A stretch of 64,000 nt of DNA, taken from contig DATAXV010000112.1 of NCBI GenBank assembly GCA_036272915.1, positions 1-64,000 on the forward strand, read 5' to 3'. The notes beneath the pieces are model-generated. The model was not told where the DNA came from, did no database searches, and worked only from the letters and a program-made list of their open reading frames with translations. The DNA is from DATAXV01 sp036272915. Lineage in GTDB: Bacteria; Chloroflexota; Dormibacteria; Dormibacterales; Dormibacteraceae. Within the stretch, counting starts at the first letter, position 1. Each line of letters starts with the position of its first letter. This document shows positions 1-7,637 of the stretch, one piece after another. The translations under genes and the position numbers were made by a program.

Positions 1-15
1 GACGATTCGTCAGGT

Positions 16-37
16 CCGCCCGCAAGTTAGCGGGCGG
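16..37. repeat. perfect 8-bp GC hairpin, loop AAGTTA
   Basis: CCGCCCGC and GCGGGCGG flank a 6-nt loop. It lies just beyond the 3' end of the minus-strand Ldh-family gene, so it may help end that transcript. There is no T-run on either side, so it is not a textbook intrinsic terminator. Confidence 0.4.
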
Positions 38-47
38 CTATTCGGCG

Positions 48-83
48 GCGGGACCCTCGCCCGCATCGGCGCGGGGGTCCCGC
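48..83. repeat. perfect 9-bp inverted repeat
   Basis: GCGGGACCC and GGGTCCCGC pair across an 18-nt loop immediately next to the hairpin at 16-37. Together they make a double stem-loop downstream of the gene that ends at 124. A terminator or mRNA-stabilising role is inferred; no T-tract follows. Confidence 0.4.
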
Positions 84-123
84 GGGCCAACATCCTCGAC
101 AGCGGACCGGGGATCCGGAGCCG

Positions 124-1221
124 TCAGGCACCCATCTCGCCGGATGGCGGCGAGACGCCCAGTCGCTCGCCGGCGAGGATCAGGTCCCGCCAAGTGGCGT
201 CGGGCAGCTCGATGCCGGCGACGCCACGCGCGATCCGGTTGCGAAGCTCGAATTCGCCCGGGAGCTGGACGTCGTGGCCCTCCGCCGACGGAACCTCCAG
301 TGCCGCCGTCAGGTTCTCCTCGACCAGATCCCGGTAGGCGGCCGCGTCGCCGAAGGCGGCGGGATCCAGGACCAGCAACCAGACGCCGGCGACCCTACCG
401 CGAGGCTGGTCGGCGAACTCCTCGACGGTCGACGCGCCGATCAGGGTCGGGTCGTGGTCGTCGATCACCGCCAGGGCGCTGAACAGCGCCGAGCCCATCG
501 CCAGCCCGTAGCCCTTGTGGCCGGCGACGGCGCCGCCCAGCGGCATCAGCGCCCCGCCCCCGTAGAAGGCCTCGGGGTCGCGGCTGGGCCGGCCCTCGCT
601 GTCCTGGATGCAGTCCGGCGGCAGCTCGGCGCCCTTCGCCCGCGCCACCCTGACCTTGCCCTCGGCGATGGTCGAGGTGGAGCCGTCGAACATGTACCGG
701 TGGTCGGTGCCGGGCACGCCCAGCGACCAGGGGTTGGCCCCGAAGTAGCGCCGGGTGCCGCCGAACAACACCATCCCGCCCACGCCAGGGCCGGAGGCGC
801 CGACCGTGGCCATCGCCAGCAGACCTTGCTCCAGCGCGCGCTCCGTGTACTCACCGACGCGGCCGATGTGGCCGGACTGACGGATCGCGACGGAGGCCAG
901 CCCGTGGCGGGGCGCACGCTCCATCGCCCAGTCCATCGCGAACGCGGTCGAGAAGTGGCCGAAGCCGCGGTGGGCGTCGACCAGGGCGCAGACCTCGGTC
1001 TCCCGGACCAGCTCCGGGCGACCGGCCGCGTCCAGCTCCCCCCGCTCCGCCTGCTGCAGGTACTGGGGGATGCGGATCACGCCGTGGGAGTCGTGTCCGG
1101 AGAGGTTGGACCTGACCAGGTGGCGGGCGACCTCGTCGGCGATATTCTCCGGCGTTCCGATCTTCCGGAGGATGCGGAAGCCGTAGTCCTGCAGCGGCCC
1201 AGGGGCGATGGTCACGCTCAT
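124..1221 (-). CDS. Ldh family (malate/L-lactate dehydrogenase-like) oxidoreductase
   Basis: Cytoplasmic NAD(P)-dependent 2-oxo acid/2-hydroxy acid oxidoreductase of the Ldh_2 (YlbC/YiaK) family. The 365 residues are near the family's usual 330-360. The family segment DSHGVIRIP (about residues 44-52) carries the expected catalytic histidine, GHIGRVGEYTE follows near 115, and GHKGYGLA lies in the C-terminal half. The ATG overlaps the stop of the upstream RraA-like gene by 4 bp (ATGA), so the two are one translationally coupled operon. Pairing with an aldolase-like RraA protein suggests breakdown of a hydroxy or keto acid from a sugar acid. The substrate cannot be read from sequence; a ureidoglycolate or 2,3-diketogulonate reductase is also possible. 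Confidence 0.85.
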   Translation of the reverse strand: MSVTIAPGPLQDYGFRILRKIGTPENIADEVARHLVRSNLSGHDSHGVIRIPQYLQQAERGELDAAGRPELVRETEVCALVDAHRGFGHFSTAFAMDWAMERAPRHGLASVAIRQSGHIGRVGEYTERALEQGLLAMATVGASGPGVGGMVLFGGTRRYFGANPWSLGVPGTDHRYMFDGSTSTIAEGKVRVARAKGAELPPDCIQDSEGRPSRDPEAFYGGGALMPLGGAVAGHKGYGLAMGSALFSALAVIDDHDPTLIGASTVEEFADQPRGRVAGVWLLVLDPAAFGDAAAYRDLVEENLTAALEVPSAEGHDVQLPGEFELRNRIARGVAGIELPDATWRDLILAGERLGVSPPSGEMGA

Positions 1222-1913
1222 CCCACCATCTCCACGCCCTTGGATCGGAGCCAGCCCTCGAGTTCGTCGGGAACGGTGCGGCCGGCCTCGATCCTGGCCA
1301 TCTTGCCCGGCTCCGCGTCGACCAGCGCCCGAGCCCGGGTCAGGATCGCCGCGGCGTCGTCGCGGGGCACGACGGCGACGCCGCTCGAGGTCGCCACCAC
1401 GATGTCGCCGGGGAGGACCGGCACCCCACCCACCGCCACCGGGACATTGACCTCGCCCGGCCCGTCCTTCAGGGCGCCGTTGGGGACGACGACGGGCTGG
1501 GAGAAGACGGGGAAGCCGACCTCGACGATCCCGTCCAGGTCGCGGATCGAGCCGTCCATGACGACGCCGGCCAGGCCCAGCTTGCGCGCGGCGAGAGACG
1601 TCTGGTCGCCCCACTGGGCGACCGAGGTGAAGCCGCGCGACTCGATGACCAGGACGTCGCCCGGCTGCGCCACCTCGAAGGCCGCGTAGACCATGAGGTT
1701 GTCGCCGGGCGCGACGCGGACGGTGACCGCCGGCCCGCAGCAGGACATCCCCGGCGCCGCCGGCCGGATGTTGCCGTGCATCCCGTAGAAGCGGTGCATG
1801 GCGTCGGTGACGAAGGTGCTGTCGACATCCTGGAATCCGGCCACGACCTCGGCCGGTGGACGCTCGATGCGACGGATGACCCGCATGCCCACGTTCTGGC
1901 GCTCGTTCTCCAC
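1218..1913 (-). CDS. RraA-like aldolase/decarboxylase family protein
   Basis: Member of the RraA / 4-hydroxy-4-methyl-2-oxoglutarate aldolase family, which cleaves or decarboxylates 4-carboxy-4-hydroxy-2-oxo acids with a divalent metal. The C-terminal half shows VVMDGSIRDLDG, with the conserved Arg-Asp pair used for substrate and metal binding. I chose the GTG at 1913 (231 aa) because a full AAGGAGG (1919-1925) sits 5 nt upstream; an internal ATG at 1886 has no such site. It is first in a two-gene operon with the Ldh-like dehydrogenase. RNase E inhibition, the original RraA role, is unlikely here given the metabolic neighbour. Confidence 0.8.
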   Translation of the reverse strand: MENERQNVGMRVIRRIERPPAEVVAGFQDVDSTFVTDAMHRFYGMHGNIRPAAPGMSCCGPAVTVRVAPGDNLMVYAAFEVAQPGDVLVIESRGFTSVAQWGDQTSLAARKLGLAGVVMDGSIRDLDGIVEVGFPVFSQPVVVPNGALKDGPGEVNVPVAVGGVPVLPGDIVVATSSGVAVVPRDDAAAILTRARALVDAEPGKMARIEAGRTVPDELEGWLRSKGVEMVG

Positions 1914-2093
1914 CTGAACCTCCTTGCTCACGGTTCCGAGGCCGCCGGCGCGCCAGCACGGCCTCGGCGGCGGGCCACACACCTGACCATTGAGAGTAGG
2001 CCGTCGCCAGATCTTCCCCCTGTGCCCGGCCACGGCCTCCGGCGAGGTTGTCCGATCTCGCGAATCGAAGCGCGGGGACGTAGGCTGTGCGGC

Positions 2094-2396
2094 GTGAGCG
2101 AGAACTGCCCACACCCGGAGGACGCGCTCCTCGTGGAGTGGGTGCAGCCCGGGCCTGGGACGGGCCTGGCCTGGCTGGGCCTCCGCTGTGAGCGGTGCGA
2201 GGAGCATCTTCGTTGGCTTCGAACGCAGGCGCCGCCGATCGGGTCGCGGATGTCGGAGGTGGACTGGGCGCAGCTTCACCGCGAGGACTCCGTCGGGCCC
2301 CATCCCAGCCGGCTGGTGGTGGCGGGCGTGATCGCCGCCCAGCTGATGGTCCTGGCGTTGATGCTGGCTCTGGCGCTGCCCCACCTGCCGCACTGA
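2094..2396 (+). CDS. small Cys-motif protein with C-terminal membrane segment
   Basis: A 100-residue protein from a GTG start. Residues near the N-terminus hold CPHPED, followed about 30 residues later by CERC and a histidine (EEHLRWL), which resembles a small zinc-ribbon or treble-clef site. Residues about 78-98 are a single hydrophobic helix (VVAGVIAAQLMVLALMLALA), giving a tail-anchored layout with the Cys-rich part probably in the cytoplasm. It diverges from the RraA operon across about 180 bp. Function unknown; the family is not one I can name. The reading frame is also open upstream of the GTG, so the start is only probable. Confidence 0.55.
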   Translation: MSENCPHPEDALLVEWVQPGPGTGLAWLGLRCERCEEHLRWLRTQAPPIGSRMSEVDWAQLHREDSVGPHPSRLVVAGVIAAQLMVLALMLALALPHLPH

Positions 2397-2432
2397 CAGG
2401 CGGGCGCGCCGTTAGAGCCGCTCGGGTCCGGG

Positions 2433-2819
2433 TTAGAGGTCGTGCTCGACGACGGTGCGCGAGCCGGCGGCGTAGCGCCGGCGGGAGAAGATCCGGAACA
2501 GCGTGACCAGGCCCCACGCGACCAGCAGGTACACGACGATCGCGACCAGCGAGGCCGGCTCCAGGATCGAACCGCGGGCTGCGGGCTGGCCGAAGATGCC
2601 CTGGAAGGGTGCGACCAGCGGATTCGTGATCGCGTACAGGAGCGCGACGAAGCTGGACAGCTCGGAGGCGCCCAGCAACTTGCAGACGAACCGCAGCGTG
2701 ATCAGGATGTCGACCACGCCGGCGATGAACCAGATGAGCGAGATCGCGCGGTGGTTGTAGGTGACTCCGCTTCGGACCGGCGGCGTCACCGGATCGACGT
2801 CCTCGGGCCGGTAGTCCAT
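2433..2819 (-). CDS. YggT family membrane protein
   Basis: A 128-residue inner-membrane protein with two main hydrophobic stretches (about residues 32-52 and 95-115). They are linked by the family-typical segment with an N-P pair (YAITNPLVAPFQGIFG). A basic C-terminal tail (FSRRRYAAGS) lies on the cytoplasmic side. The ATG at 2819 is preceded by AAGGAGG with good spacing, so the longer open frame upstream is rejected. YggT proteins are linked to membrane homeostasis and division-related clusters in other bacteria, but here the gene stands alone between unrelated genes. An AT-rich stretch at 2905-2945 could hold its promoter. Confidence 0.8.
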   Translation of the reverse strand: MDYRPEDVDPVTPPVRSGVTYNHRAISLIWFIAGVVDILITLRFVCKLLGASELSSFVALLYAITNPLVAPFQGIFGQPAARGSILEPASLVAIVVYLLVAWGLVTLFRIFSRRRYAAGSRTVVEHDL

Positions 2820-2904
2820 CTGCCTTCCTCCTTCAGTACGGCGGCGGCGCTCCCCTCCACGCGGGGGTTCCGGCGGATCCTCCGAACCACCGTCACGCAT
2901 CCGA

Positions 2905-2945
2905 CGCAACCATAAGATATGTCCTTAATGATATAACGTATCGGA
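2905..2945. promoter_or_regulatory. AT-rich intergenic block, candidate promoters
   Basis: In an otherwise very GC-rich region the 237-bp gap between the divergent YggT and esterase genes contains AT-rich DNA with TATAAC on the plus strand (2932-2937) and TATATC on the minus strand. No convincing -35 box is paired with either, so promoter placement is only suggestive. I see no gene in this gap. Confidence 0.3.
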
Positions 2946-3056
2946 CCATCATCAAGTTACTGAATCGATCGCCGACGGACCGGAGGCGCGAGCTGCACTC
3001 CGCAAGGGACCCTCGCCGGCGCGGTTCTCGTGCCCGCCGAGTGAGGAGAATGACGT

Positions 3057-3998
3057 GTGCGAGATCGCCAGCCTCGAGCGCCGGCCCGGATGTCAACCGG
3101 TCGACCGGGAGGATCCCTGCCCCCGGGTACGCGCCGGTGCTCACTCGGAGTGCAGGGGATGGAGCGGACCTACGTGCTGGCGGCGCGTCCGGCCCGCGAG
3201 CCAGCGCCCCTGTTCGTGGTCCTGCACGGCTCGGGCATCAACGGCGGGATCATGGCCAGCTGGACGGGCCTGGCCACCCGGGGGCCCGAGGCCGGGTTCG
3301 CGACCGTCTTCCCCGAGGGCCGGGAGGAGATGTGGGACGACATCGGCCTCGGCCGCCGGGACGGCGCCGACGACGCGGCCTTCATCTCCGCCCTCATCGA
3401 TCAGCTCGTCTCGGAAGGGAGGGCTCTGCCGGGCGCGACGGTTCTGGTCGGACTCTCCAACGGAGCCTTCTTCGCCGAGCGCCTGGCCCGTCACGGGCTG
3501 GCCGGGACCACGGCCGTCGTTCTCGTCGCCGGAACCGCTCGAGAGGAGAGCCGGCGGGCCTCGCCACGGCCCGTCCGCCCGACCGCCGTGCTCTGCATCG
3601 AGGGCTCCGCCGACCGACTCGTCCCCTACACCGGCGGAACCGCCACCGGGGGTATGGCCTGGATGGCGCGGAGGCGGGCGACGAGGATCCTTCGCCAACC
3701 AGCCGACCGCGCGGTGGTGGCGGCCGAGACGCTCGCATCGGACTGGGCCGCCACCAATGGCTGCACGCCGGCGCCGTCCATCGAGACGGTGACGGAGGCG
3801 GGAGAAGGTGCTATCCGGCGGCTGAGCTGGACGGCGCCCGGCAGGCCTCCCGTGGTCCTCTACCGGATCGAGGGCGGTAGGCACACCTGGCCGGGCGGTC
3901 CCGAGTTCATGCCGGGTCGGCTGGCCGGCCGGGCCGCCCGGCATGTGGACGCGACCGGACTCCTGCTCGACTTCGCCCGAGACCAGGCCGTCCGCTGA
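3057..3998 (+). CDS. PHB depolymerase/LpqC-type alpha/beta-hydrolase esterase
   Basis: Esterase of the polyhydroxybutyrate-depolymerase/feruloyl-esterase (LpqC) family, 313 aa. The fold marks are in order: oxyanion segment VVLHGSG, nucleophile elbow GLSNG (Ser in the GxSxG position), acid SADRLVPY, and the histidine loop GGRHTWPGG near the C-terminus. The GTG at 3057 follows GAGGAG by 8 nt. The N-terminal text LPPGTRRCSLGVQGMERTY matches how family members begin before the first beta strand, so an ATG at 3159 would be too late. No signal peptide is evident, unlike many secreted relatives, suggesting an intracellular esterase. Substrate unknown. Confidence 0.75.
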   Translation: MRDRQPRAPARMSTGRPGGSLPPGTRRCSLGVQGMERTYVLAARPAREPAPLFVVLHGSGINGGIMASWTGLATRGPEAGFATVFPEGREEMWDDIGLGRRDGADDAAFISALIDQLVSEGRALPGATVLVGLSNGAFFAERLARHGLAGTTAVVLVAGTAREESRRASPRPVRPTAVLCIEGSADRLVPYTGGTATGGMAWMARRRATRILRQPADRAVVAAETLASDWAATNGCTPAPSIETVTEAGEGAIRRLSWTAPGRPPVVLYRIEGGRHTWPGGPEFMPGRLAGRAARHVDATGLLLDFARDQAVR

Positions 3999-4090
3999 GC
4001 ACCGTCCCAGGTCCTGTGCTCAGCGCCTCTGTACCTCGCCCACCATGCGTCGCTGAGCGAAATGCGGTGAACGGGAAGCCTCTCGCCTCC

Positions 4091-4363
4091 ATGGAGGAGG
4101 CCCTGCGGGCCGAATACCCCCTTCTCGCCCTTCGGGAGATCGTTCGCGGACAACTCGATCGGGATGGAATTGGCCACGACCTCGTCCTGGAAGAGCTCCA
4201 CGCGTTCGTGTCCCGGCTACGAGCCGCCAAGCGTCCGGAGGACGAGGATGTGGTCCTTGACGTGATCGACTTCGTCACGGGTTTCTGCTCGCCCCACATG
4301 AGCCTGGCGCCTGGTGATGATCACCTACCGTCCCCGGATTCGGGCGGGCCGGGCCGATCCTGA
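4091..4363 (+). CDS. small acidic conserved-type protein
   Basis: About 90 residues, helical and acidic, beginning MEEALRAEYPLLALREIV. It contains two charged amphipathic stretches and the segment DEDVVLDVIDFVTGFCSPHM. I have an impression of similar short proteins in high-GC bacteria but can name no function. The start is uncertain: ATG 4091 and GTG 4067 are both in frame and neither has a clear ribosome binding site. The 3' end overlaps the beginning of the broken acetyltransferase reading frame. Confidence 0.5.
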   Translation: MEEALRAEYPLLALREIVRGQLDRDGIGHDLVLEELHAFVSRLRAAKRPEDEDVVLDVIDFVTGFCSPHMSLAPGDDHLPSPDSGGPGRS

Positions 4364-5326
4364 TCCCGATGGCCCCGGTCCGCTGGCGTGTCGCATCGGG
4401 CCGCTCACGTGGTTGAGCGCCCGGCCCTGGAGCGTCTGCGGGCGGTCTTGGCTGAAGCTGCGCACGCCGGCTCCCGAGGATGCCGCGGCGCTGACGGACC
4501 TGTGGACCCGCTGCGGGCTGCACGGTCTCGAGGACGTGCGCGCCGACCTGGAGGGGATGCTGCGCGAGCACCCCGACCTGCTGCTCGTGGTGGAGGCGGA
4601 AGGACCCCGCCTGGTGGCCTCCTTGATGGGCACCGACGACGGTTGGATCAACCGCCCCGCCACCGAACCCGACTGGCGTGGTCATGGGCTGGCGAAGGGA
4701 CTGATGGCCGAGCTGGAGCGGCGATTCCTGAGCAGGGGCCGTCAAGTTCGCGTACCTCATGGTCGATCGCGACCAGGTCGAGGTGGGCTCCTTCTACGGC
4801 AGCCTCGGGTATGAGGTCCGGGATCTGCTGGTCGCGTCGCGGGATCTTGGGCCGCCGGCCGAGCCGGCCGGTGGCAGGGCGGAGGGCGTGAAAGTCCGTC
4901 AGGCGGTTCGAGAGGACGCCAACGACATCCAGGAGCTGCTGAGCATGCGCGGCTCGCGGATCGAGCTTGGCGGACGTGCTCGCCCGCCTCGGCGCAGGGG
5001 GCATGCCGCACCCTGACCTCCTGCTGGTCGCGGAGAGGGAGATGTCGCAGGGGGGACGGTCAGAGAGGTCGGCGGCGGAGATGCCGATGGGAGCGTTCGA
5101 TGGCCGCCGGTGCTGGGTCGATCGTGCCGCCAGACATCCTCTCGAGGACGAGAGCGGGCTGACTCAGGCGCTCCTGGTGGAGCTCGAGCGGGCGCTCTGG
5201 AAGAAGGGCTGCAGGTACGCGACGTTTCTGATCGACGACGCCGACGCCGTGCGAGAGTTCAGCGAAGCGGGCGATTACGAGCGCGAGGACCTGACCACCA
5301 TGGTCAAGTCGCTCCAGCGCGACTGA
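4314..5326 (+). pseudogene. tandem GNAT acetyltransferase, two frameshifts
   Basis: Two successive GNAT (GCN5-related N-acetyltransferase) modules lie on one strand but in three frames. Module 1 (about 4450-4880) has the acetyl-CoA loop as DWRGHGLAKGLM, then FYGSLGYE after a frame change near 4737. Module 2 (about 4888-5326) starts VKVRQAVRED, changes frame near 4968, and ends FSEAGDYERED. Its acetyl-CoA loop is degenerate (HPLEDESGLTQALL), lacking RGxGxA. The modules align with each other, so the gene arose by internal duplication. Both frame breaks are repaired by removing one G, in GGGG and in TTGG. There is no stop between modules in the repaired frame, which suggests one two-domain protein. 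No clear start codon with a ribosome binding site is visible. Confidence 0.65.
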
Positions 5327-5360
5327 CCGGCCGCCGGTGACGCCTCCGCCAGCCGCCACA

Positions 5361-5390
5361 AAAGAAAAGGCCCCTCCGGAGAGGGGGCCT
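5361..5390 (-). terminator. intrinsic terminator of the 5402-5707 gene
   Basis: Read on the minus strand: stem AGGCCCC (5390-5384) pairs with GGGGCCT (5374-5368), followed at once by TTTTCTTTT. It lies 12 nt past the stop of the minus-strand gene, a textbook Rho-independent terminator. Confidence 0.85.
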
Positions 5391-5401
5391 CTGGCTGGTT
5401 T

Positions 5402-5707
5402 CTACTCGTCCTCGATCTGGTTGAACATCAGCGAGTCTTGGATCTCGAACAGCACATCCATGGTCTCGATGATGGTGCTCCGCGACTGCCCGACCAGAGC
5501 AACCACCTCGCACTCCTGGATCAGGCGGTCCACGGCCGACGCGATCGGCTCCGGTACCCCGACCTGGTCGCCCAGGTTCAGCAGCTCAAGCTCATTGAGC
5601 AGCTTATCGATGTACCGCATCGTGTTCCGACGCCAATACTTGGCCTCGGTGACCCTACGGTCGCGTTCACGGATTTCATCGATTGCCTCGCAGGCCTCTT
5701 CGATCAT
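5402..5707 (-). CDS. conserved-type helical protein of unknown function
   Basis: A 101-residue, almost entirely helical acidic protein rich in Leu, Glu and Ile, with no membrane segment or enzyme motif. Residues about 30-45 (MRYIDKLLNELELL) look like an oligomerisation helix. It is a complete single-gene unit: a minus-strand promoter (TTGACA/TAGACT, 5764-5791) lies about 55 bp upstream and an intrinsic terminator directly downstream. Such clean insulation suggests an expressed, independently controlled gene. I do not recognise a family. Confidence 0.7.
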   Translation of the reverse strand: MIEEACEAIDEIRERDRRVTEAKYWRRNTMRYIDKLLNELELLNLGDQVGVPEPIASAVDRLIQECEVVALVGQSRSTIIETMDVLFEIQDSLMFNQIEDE

Positions 5708-5763
5708 GTGACTACCCCCCGGTGAATACCAAGCGCTCCCATCGGACGGGGGCGCACAACCTC

Positions 5764-5791
5764 AGTCTAGCCATCCCCCAGCTTTTGTCAA
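5764..5791 (-). promoter_or_regulatory. sigma70-type promoter for the 5402-5707 gene
   Basis: On the minus strand a perfect TTGACA (5791-5786) is separated by 16 bp from TAGACT (5769-5764). Transcription would start near 5757, giving a leader of about 50 nt before the ATG at 5707. Confidence 0.6.
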
Positions 5792-5848
5792 CGGGGTTCT
5801 TGAAAAATTAAGATTTGGCTGTGCTAGGCTCGGTTGCACCCGCCGGTC

Positions 5849-6517
5849 ATGCAAGAACCGCAACCCGGCCGACCGACCCGGATGGAGGTGCTTCAGCTCC
5901 TCCGCAGAAAGCAGGCCGCGAGCGCTGAGACGATCGCGGCCGAACTCAACATCACGCCGAACGCCGTGCGCCAGCATCTGGCCAACCTCGAACGGGAGGG
6001 CCTGGTCAAGCGGGAGTCTCTCCGCCACAAGCGTGGAAGGCCGTCCCTGCTCTTCTCGCTAACCGACCGGGCCGACGCCTTCTTCCCCAAGCGATACGGA
6101 CAGCTCGCGACCATGGTCCTGACCGAGTTGCAGGAGATGGCCGGGCCTGAGGCCCTCGACGAGGTCTTCAGGCGGATCGCGCTGCGCCACGCCGGCCCGG
6201 CCGCGGCGGAGCTTCGGACCCAGGACATGCCCAGCCGCATCAGGTGGCTTCTGAACTGGATCAACCGGGCAGGGACCCTGGCCGAGGCGGAGGATTGCGA
6301 GGAGGGGGTCCGGATCACCATCCACAACTGCCCCTTCCGGAACACCGCCCTCAAGTTTCCGCAGGTCTGCACGATCACGCCCCAGCTCATCGTCGAGGTG
6401 CTCGGGGCGCAGGTCAGCCAGTCCTCGTCGATCCATCGCAAGGATCCCCACTGCTCCTTCGTCATCGTCCGCGACCAGCCCGCCGACACGGGCAGGAGCG
6501 CGGCCGAACCGGCCTGA
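5849..6517 (+). CDS. SufR-like winged-helix Fe-S regulator
   Basis: Transcriptional regulator of the SufR/DeoR-like group, 222 aa. Residues about 10-70 form a winged helix-turn-helix (AETIAAELNITPNAVRQHLA, then a basic wing RHKRGRPS). The C-terminal half carries four cysteines spaced C-x10-C-x12-C-x27-C, including NCPFRN, FPQVC and DPHCSF. This is the arrangement by which SufR-type repressors bind an iron-sulfur cluster and sense Fe-S or redox status. No suf genes are nearby, so it either acts in trans or controls itself and the small membrane protein downstream. ATG 5849 is chosen over TTG 5834; neither has a clear ribosome binding site, and a short-leader or leaderless mRNA is possible. Confidence 0.75.
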   Translation: MQEPQPGRPTRMEVLQLLRRKQAASAETIAAELNITPNAVRQHLANLEREGLVKRESLRHKRGRPSLLFSLTDRADAFFPKRYGQLATMVLTELQEMAGPEALDEVFRRIALRHAGPAAAELRTQDMPSRIRWLLNWINRAGTLAEAEDCEEGVRITIHNCPFRNTALKFPQVCTITPQLIVEVLGAQVSQSSSIHRKDPHCSFVIVRDQPADTGRSAAEPA

Positions 6518-6529
6518 CCGGCCCGATGT

Positions 6530-6543
6530 CCACCCGCGGGTGG
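6530..6543. repeat. 14-bp perfect palindrome
   Basis: CCACCCGCGGGTGG lies 12 nt after the stop of the SufR-like gene. With no T-run it may be a weak terminator or a dyad protein-binding site upstream of the 44-aa membrane protein gene. Confidence 0.3.
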
Positions 6544-6645
6544 AGCGAAAGTCCACCGGCGCTCCGATGCGCCTGGGGAAGGGCGCGCTTAGCGTGAGAG
6601 GCGTCTCCCGCGCAGGACCTGGTCGCGGGGAGGGAGGTCTTTCGG

Positions 6646-6780
6646 ATGGTGTGGCGCCTGGTTCTGCTGCTCGTGATCGTCGGAGCCGCGGTTCTGCTGT
6701 GGCGGAATCCACACGTCGTGGCGGCGGGGCTCGTCCTCCTCTACCGGATGGCGGGAGGATCGACCAGCCCGACTCCGTGA
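6646..6780 (+). CDS. 44-residue single-span membrane peptide
   Basis: ATG at 6646 is preceded by AGGGAGG (6631-6637) at 8-nt spacing, an excellent ribosome binding site. The product starts MVWRLVLLLVIVGAAVLLWR, has a second hydrophobic patch (VVAAGLVLLYR) and ends GGSTSPTP. Positive residues after each hydrophobic stretch suit an inner-membrane peptide. It stands between the SufR-like regulator and nnrE. No family is recognised; the ribosome binding site plus membrane-like composition is the case for it. Confidence 0.55.
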   Translation: MVWRLVLLLVIVGAAVLLWRNPHVVAAGLVLLYRMAGGSTSPTP

Positions 6781-6934
6781 GGCCCGGCGCGCGACCGCCG
6801 ATTCCCGGGCAACGGAGTCGCGGGGGACGCGCGTGACGTCGGCTGGGCACTCGCTGGATGCCGTCACCGGCCCTCGCGAGCTGAGTGGATCGAGTTCAGA
6901 ATGAGAGCAGCCGGCGAGGAGCTCAAGCCCACCT

Positions 6935-7630
6935 TTGTCATCCATTGATATCCCGTCCCTGACCGCCGCCCAGGCCCGTGAGGCCGACCGCCTCACCTGG
7001 GAACGCTTCCGCGTCCCCGTGTCCTGGCTGATGGAGGCGGCCGGATGGCAGGTGGCCCGCCACTGCCGGAGGCCGAGCTACGTGCTCTGCGGCAAGGGCA
7101 ACAACGGCGGCGACGGATTGGCGGCCGCACGCCATCTGCACCGCTGGGGCCTGCTGCGCGGGGTCGCCTGCACGGATCGGGAGGGCCTCCGCGGGCCGGC
7201 CGCCGAGCAGGCGGAGGCGCTGGAGGCGGTTGGGGTCACGATCGCCACCGAACCCGACCCGACCGGCGCGTCGCTGGTCGTCGACGCGCTGCTCGGGACG
7301 GGCCTCTCGCGACCGCCGGAGGGCCGCGTCAGAGAGTGGATCGAGGCCGCCGCCCGCTGGGACCTGCCTGTGGTCGCCGTCGACCTCCCCTCCGGCCTCG
7401 ATGGCGACGCCGGCCATGCGCCGGGCGCCTGCGTGGGCGCGTCGCTCACGGTCACGCTCGGCCTGCCCAAGCCGGGCCTCCGGACTCAACGCGGGAGGGA
7501 GCTCGCCGGCGAGGTCTGGGTGGCCGACATCGGGATCCCGTCGGAGGCCTACCGCGAGGTCGGCATCAGCGTGCCGGCCGGGCTCTTCGCCGAGCGCGAC
7601 CTCGTGCTCCTGCCCGGGCCGGCGGCCTGA
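6935..7630 (+). CDS. nnrE: NAD(P)H-hydrate epimerase (YjeF N-terminal type)
   Basis: Repairs damaged nicotinamide cofactors by epimerising R- and S-NAD(P)HX. The 231-aa product is the stand-alone YjeF_N domain: LMEAAG near residue 35, the phosphate loop GKGNNGGDGL (about 53-62), VVDALLGTGL, and VDLPSGLDGD with the catalytic/K+-site acids. The ADP/ATP-dependent dehydratase domain that is often fused is absent here. TTG 6935 is taken as start because IPSLTAAQAREADR is the usual family N-terminus; no strong ribosome binding site is seen. The MBL-fold gene follows after 7 nt and is probably co-transcribed. Confidence 0.85.
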   Translation: MSSIDIPSLTAAQAREADRLTWERFRVPVSWLMEAAGWQVARHCRRPSYVLCGKGNNGGDGLAAARHLHRWGLLRGVACTDREGLRGPAAEQAEALEAVGVTIATEPDPTGASLVVDALLGTGLSRPPEGRVREWIEAAARWDLPVVAVDLPSGLDGDAGHAPGACVGASLTVTLGLPKPGLRTQRGRELAGEVWVADIGIPSEAYREVGISVPAGLFAERDLVLLPGPAA

Positions 7631-7637
7631 GCGCGCG

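Noticed and set aside
124..2517. A 797-codon minus-strand open frame covering the Ldh gene and beyond
   Set aside because: Only the last 365 codons are protein-like. The upstream part is Arg/Pro/Gly-rich antisense shadow over the RraA gene; the true start is ATG 1221 overlapping the RraA stop.
2893..3144. An 83-codon minus-strand frame between YggT and the esterase
   Set aside because: Overlaps the esterase 5' end and the AT-rich promoter region, with no ribosome binding site and no motifs.
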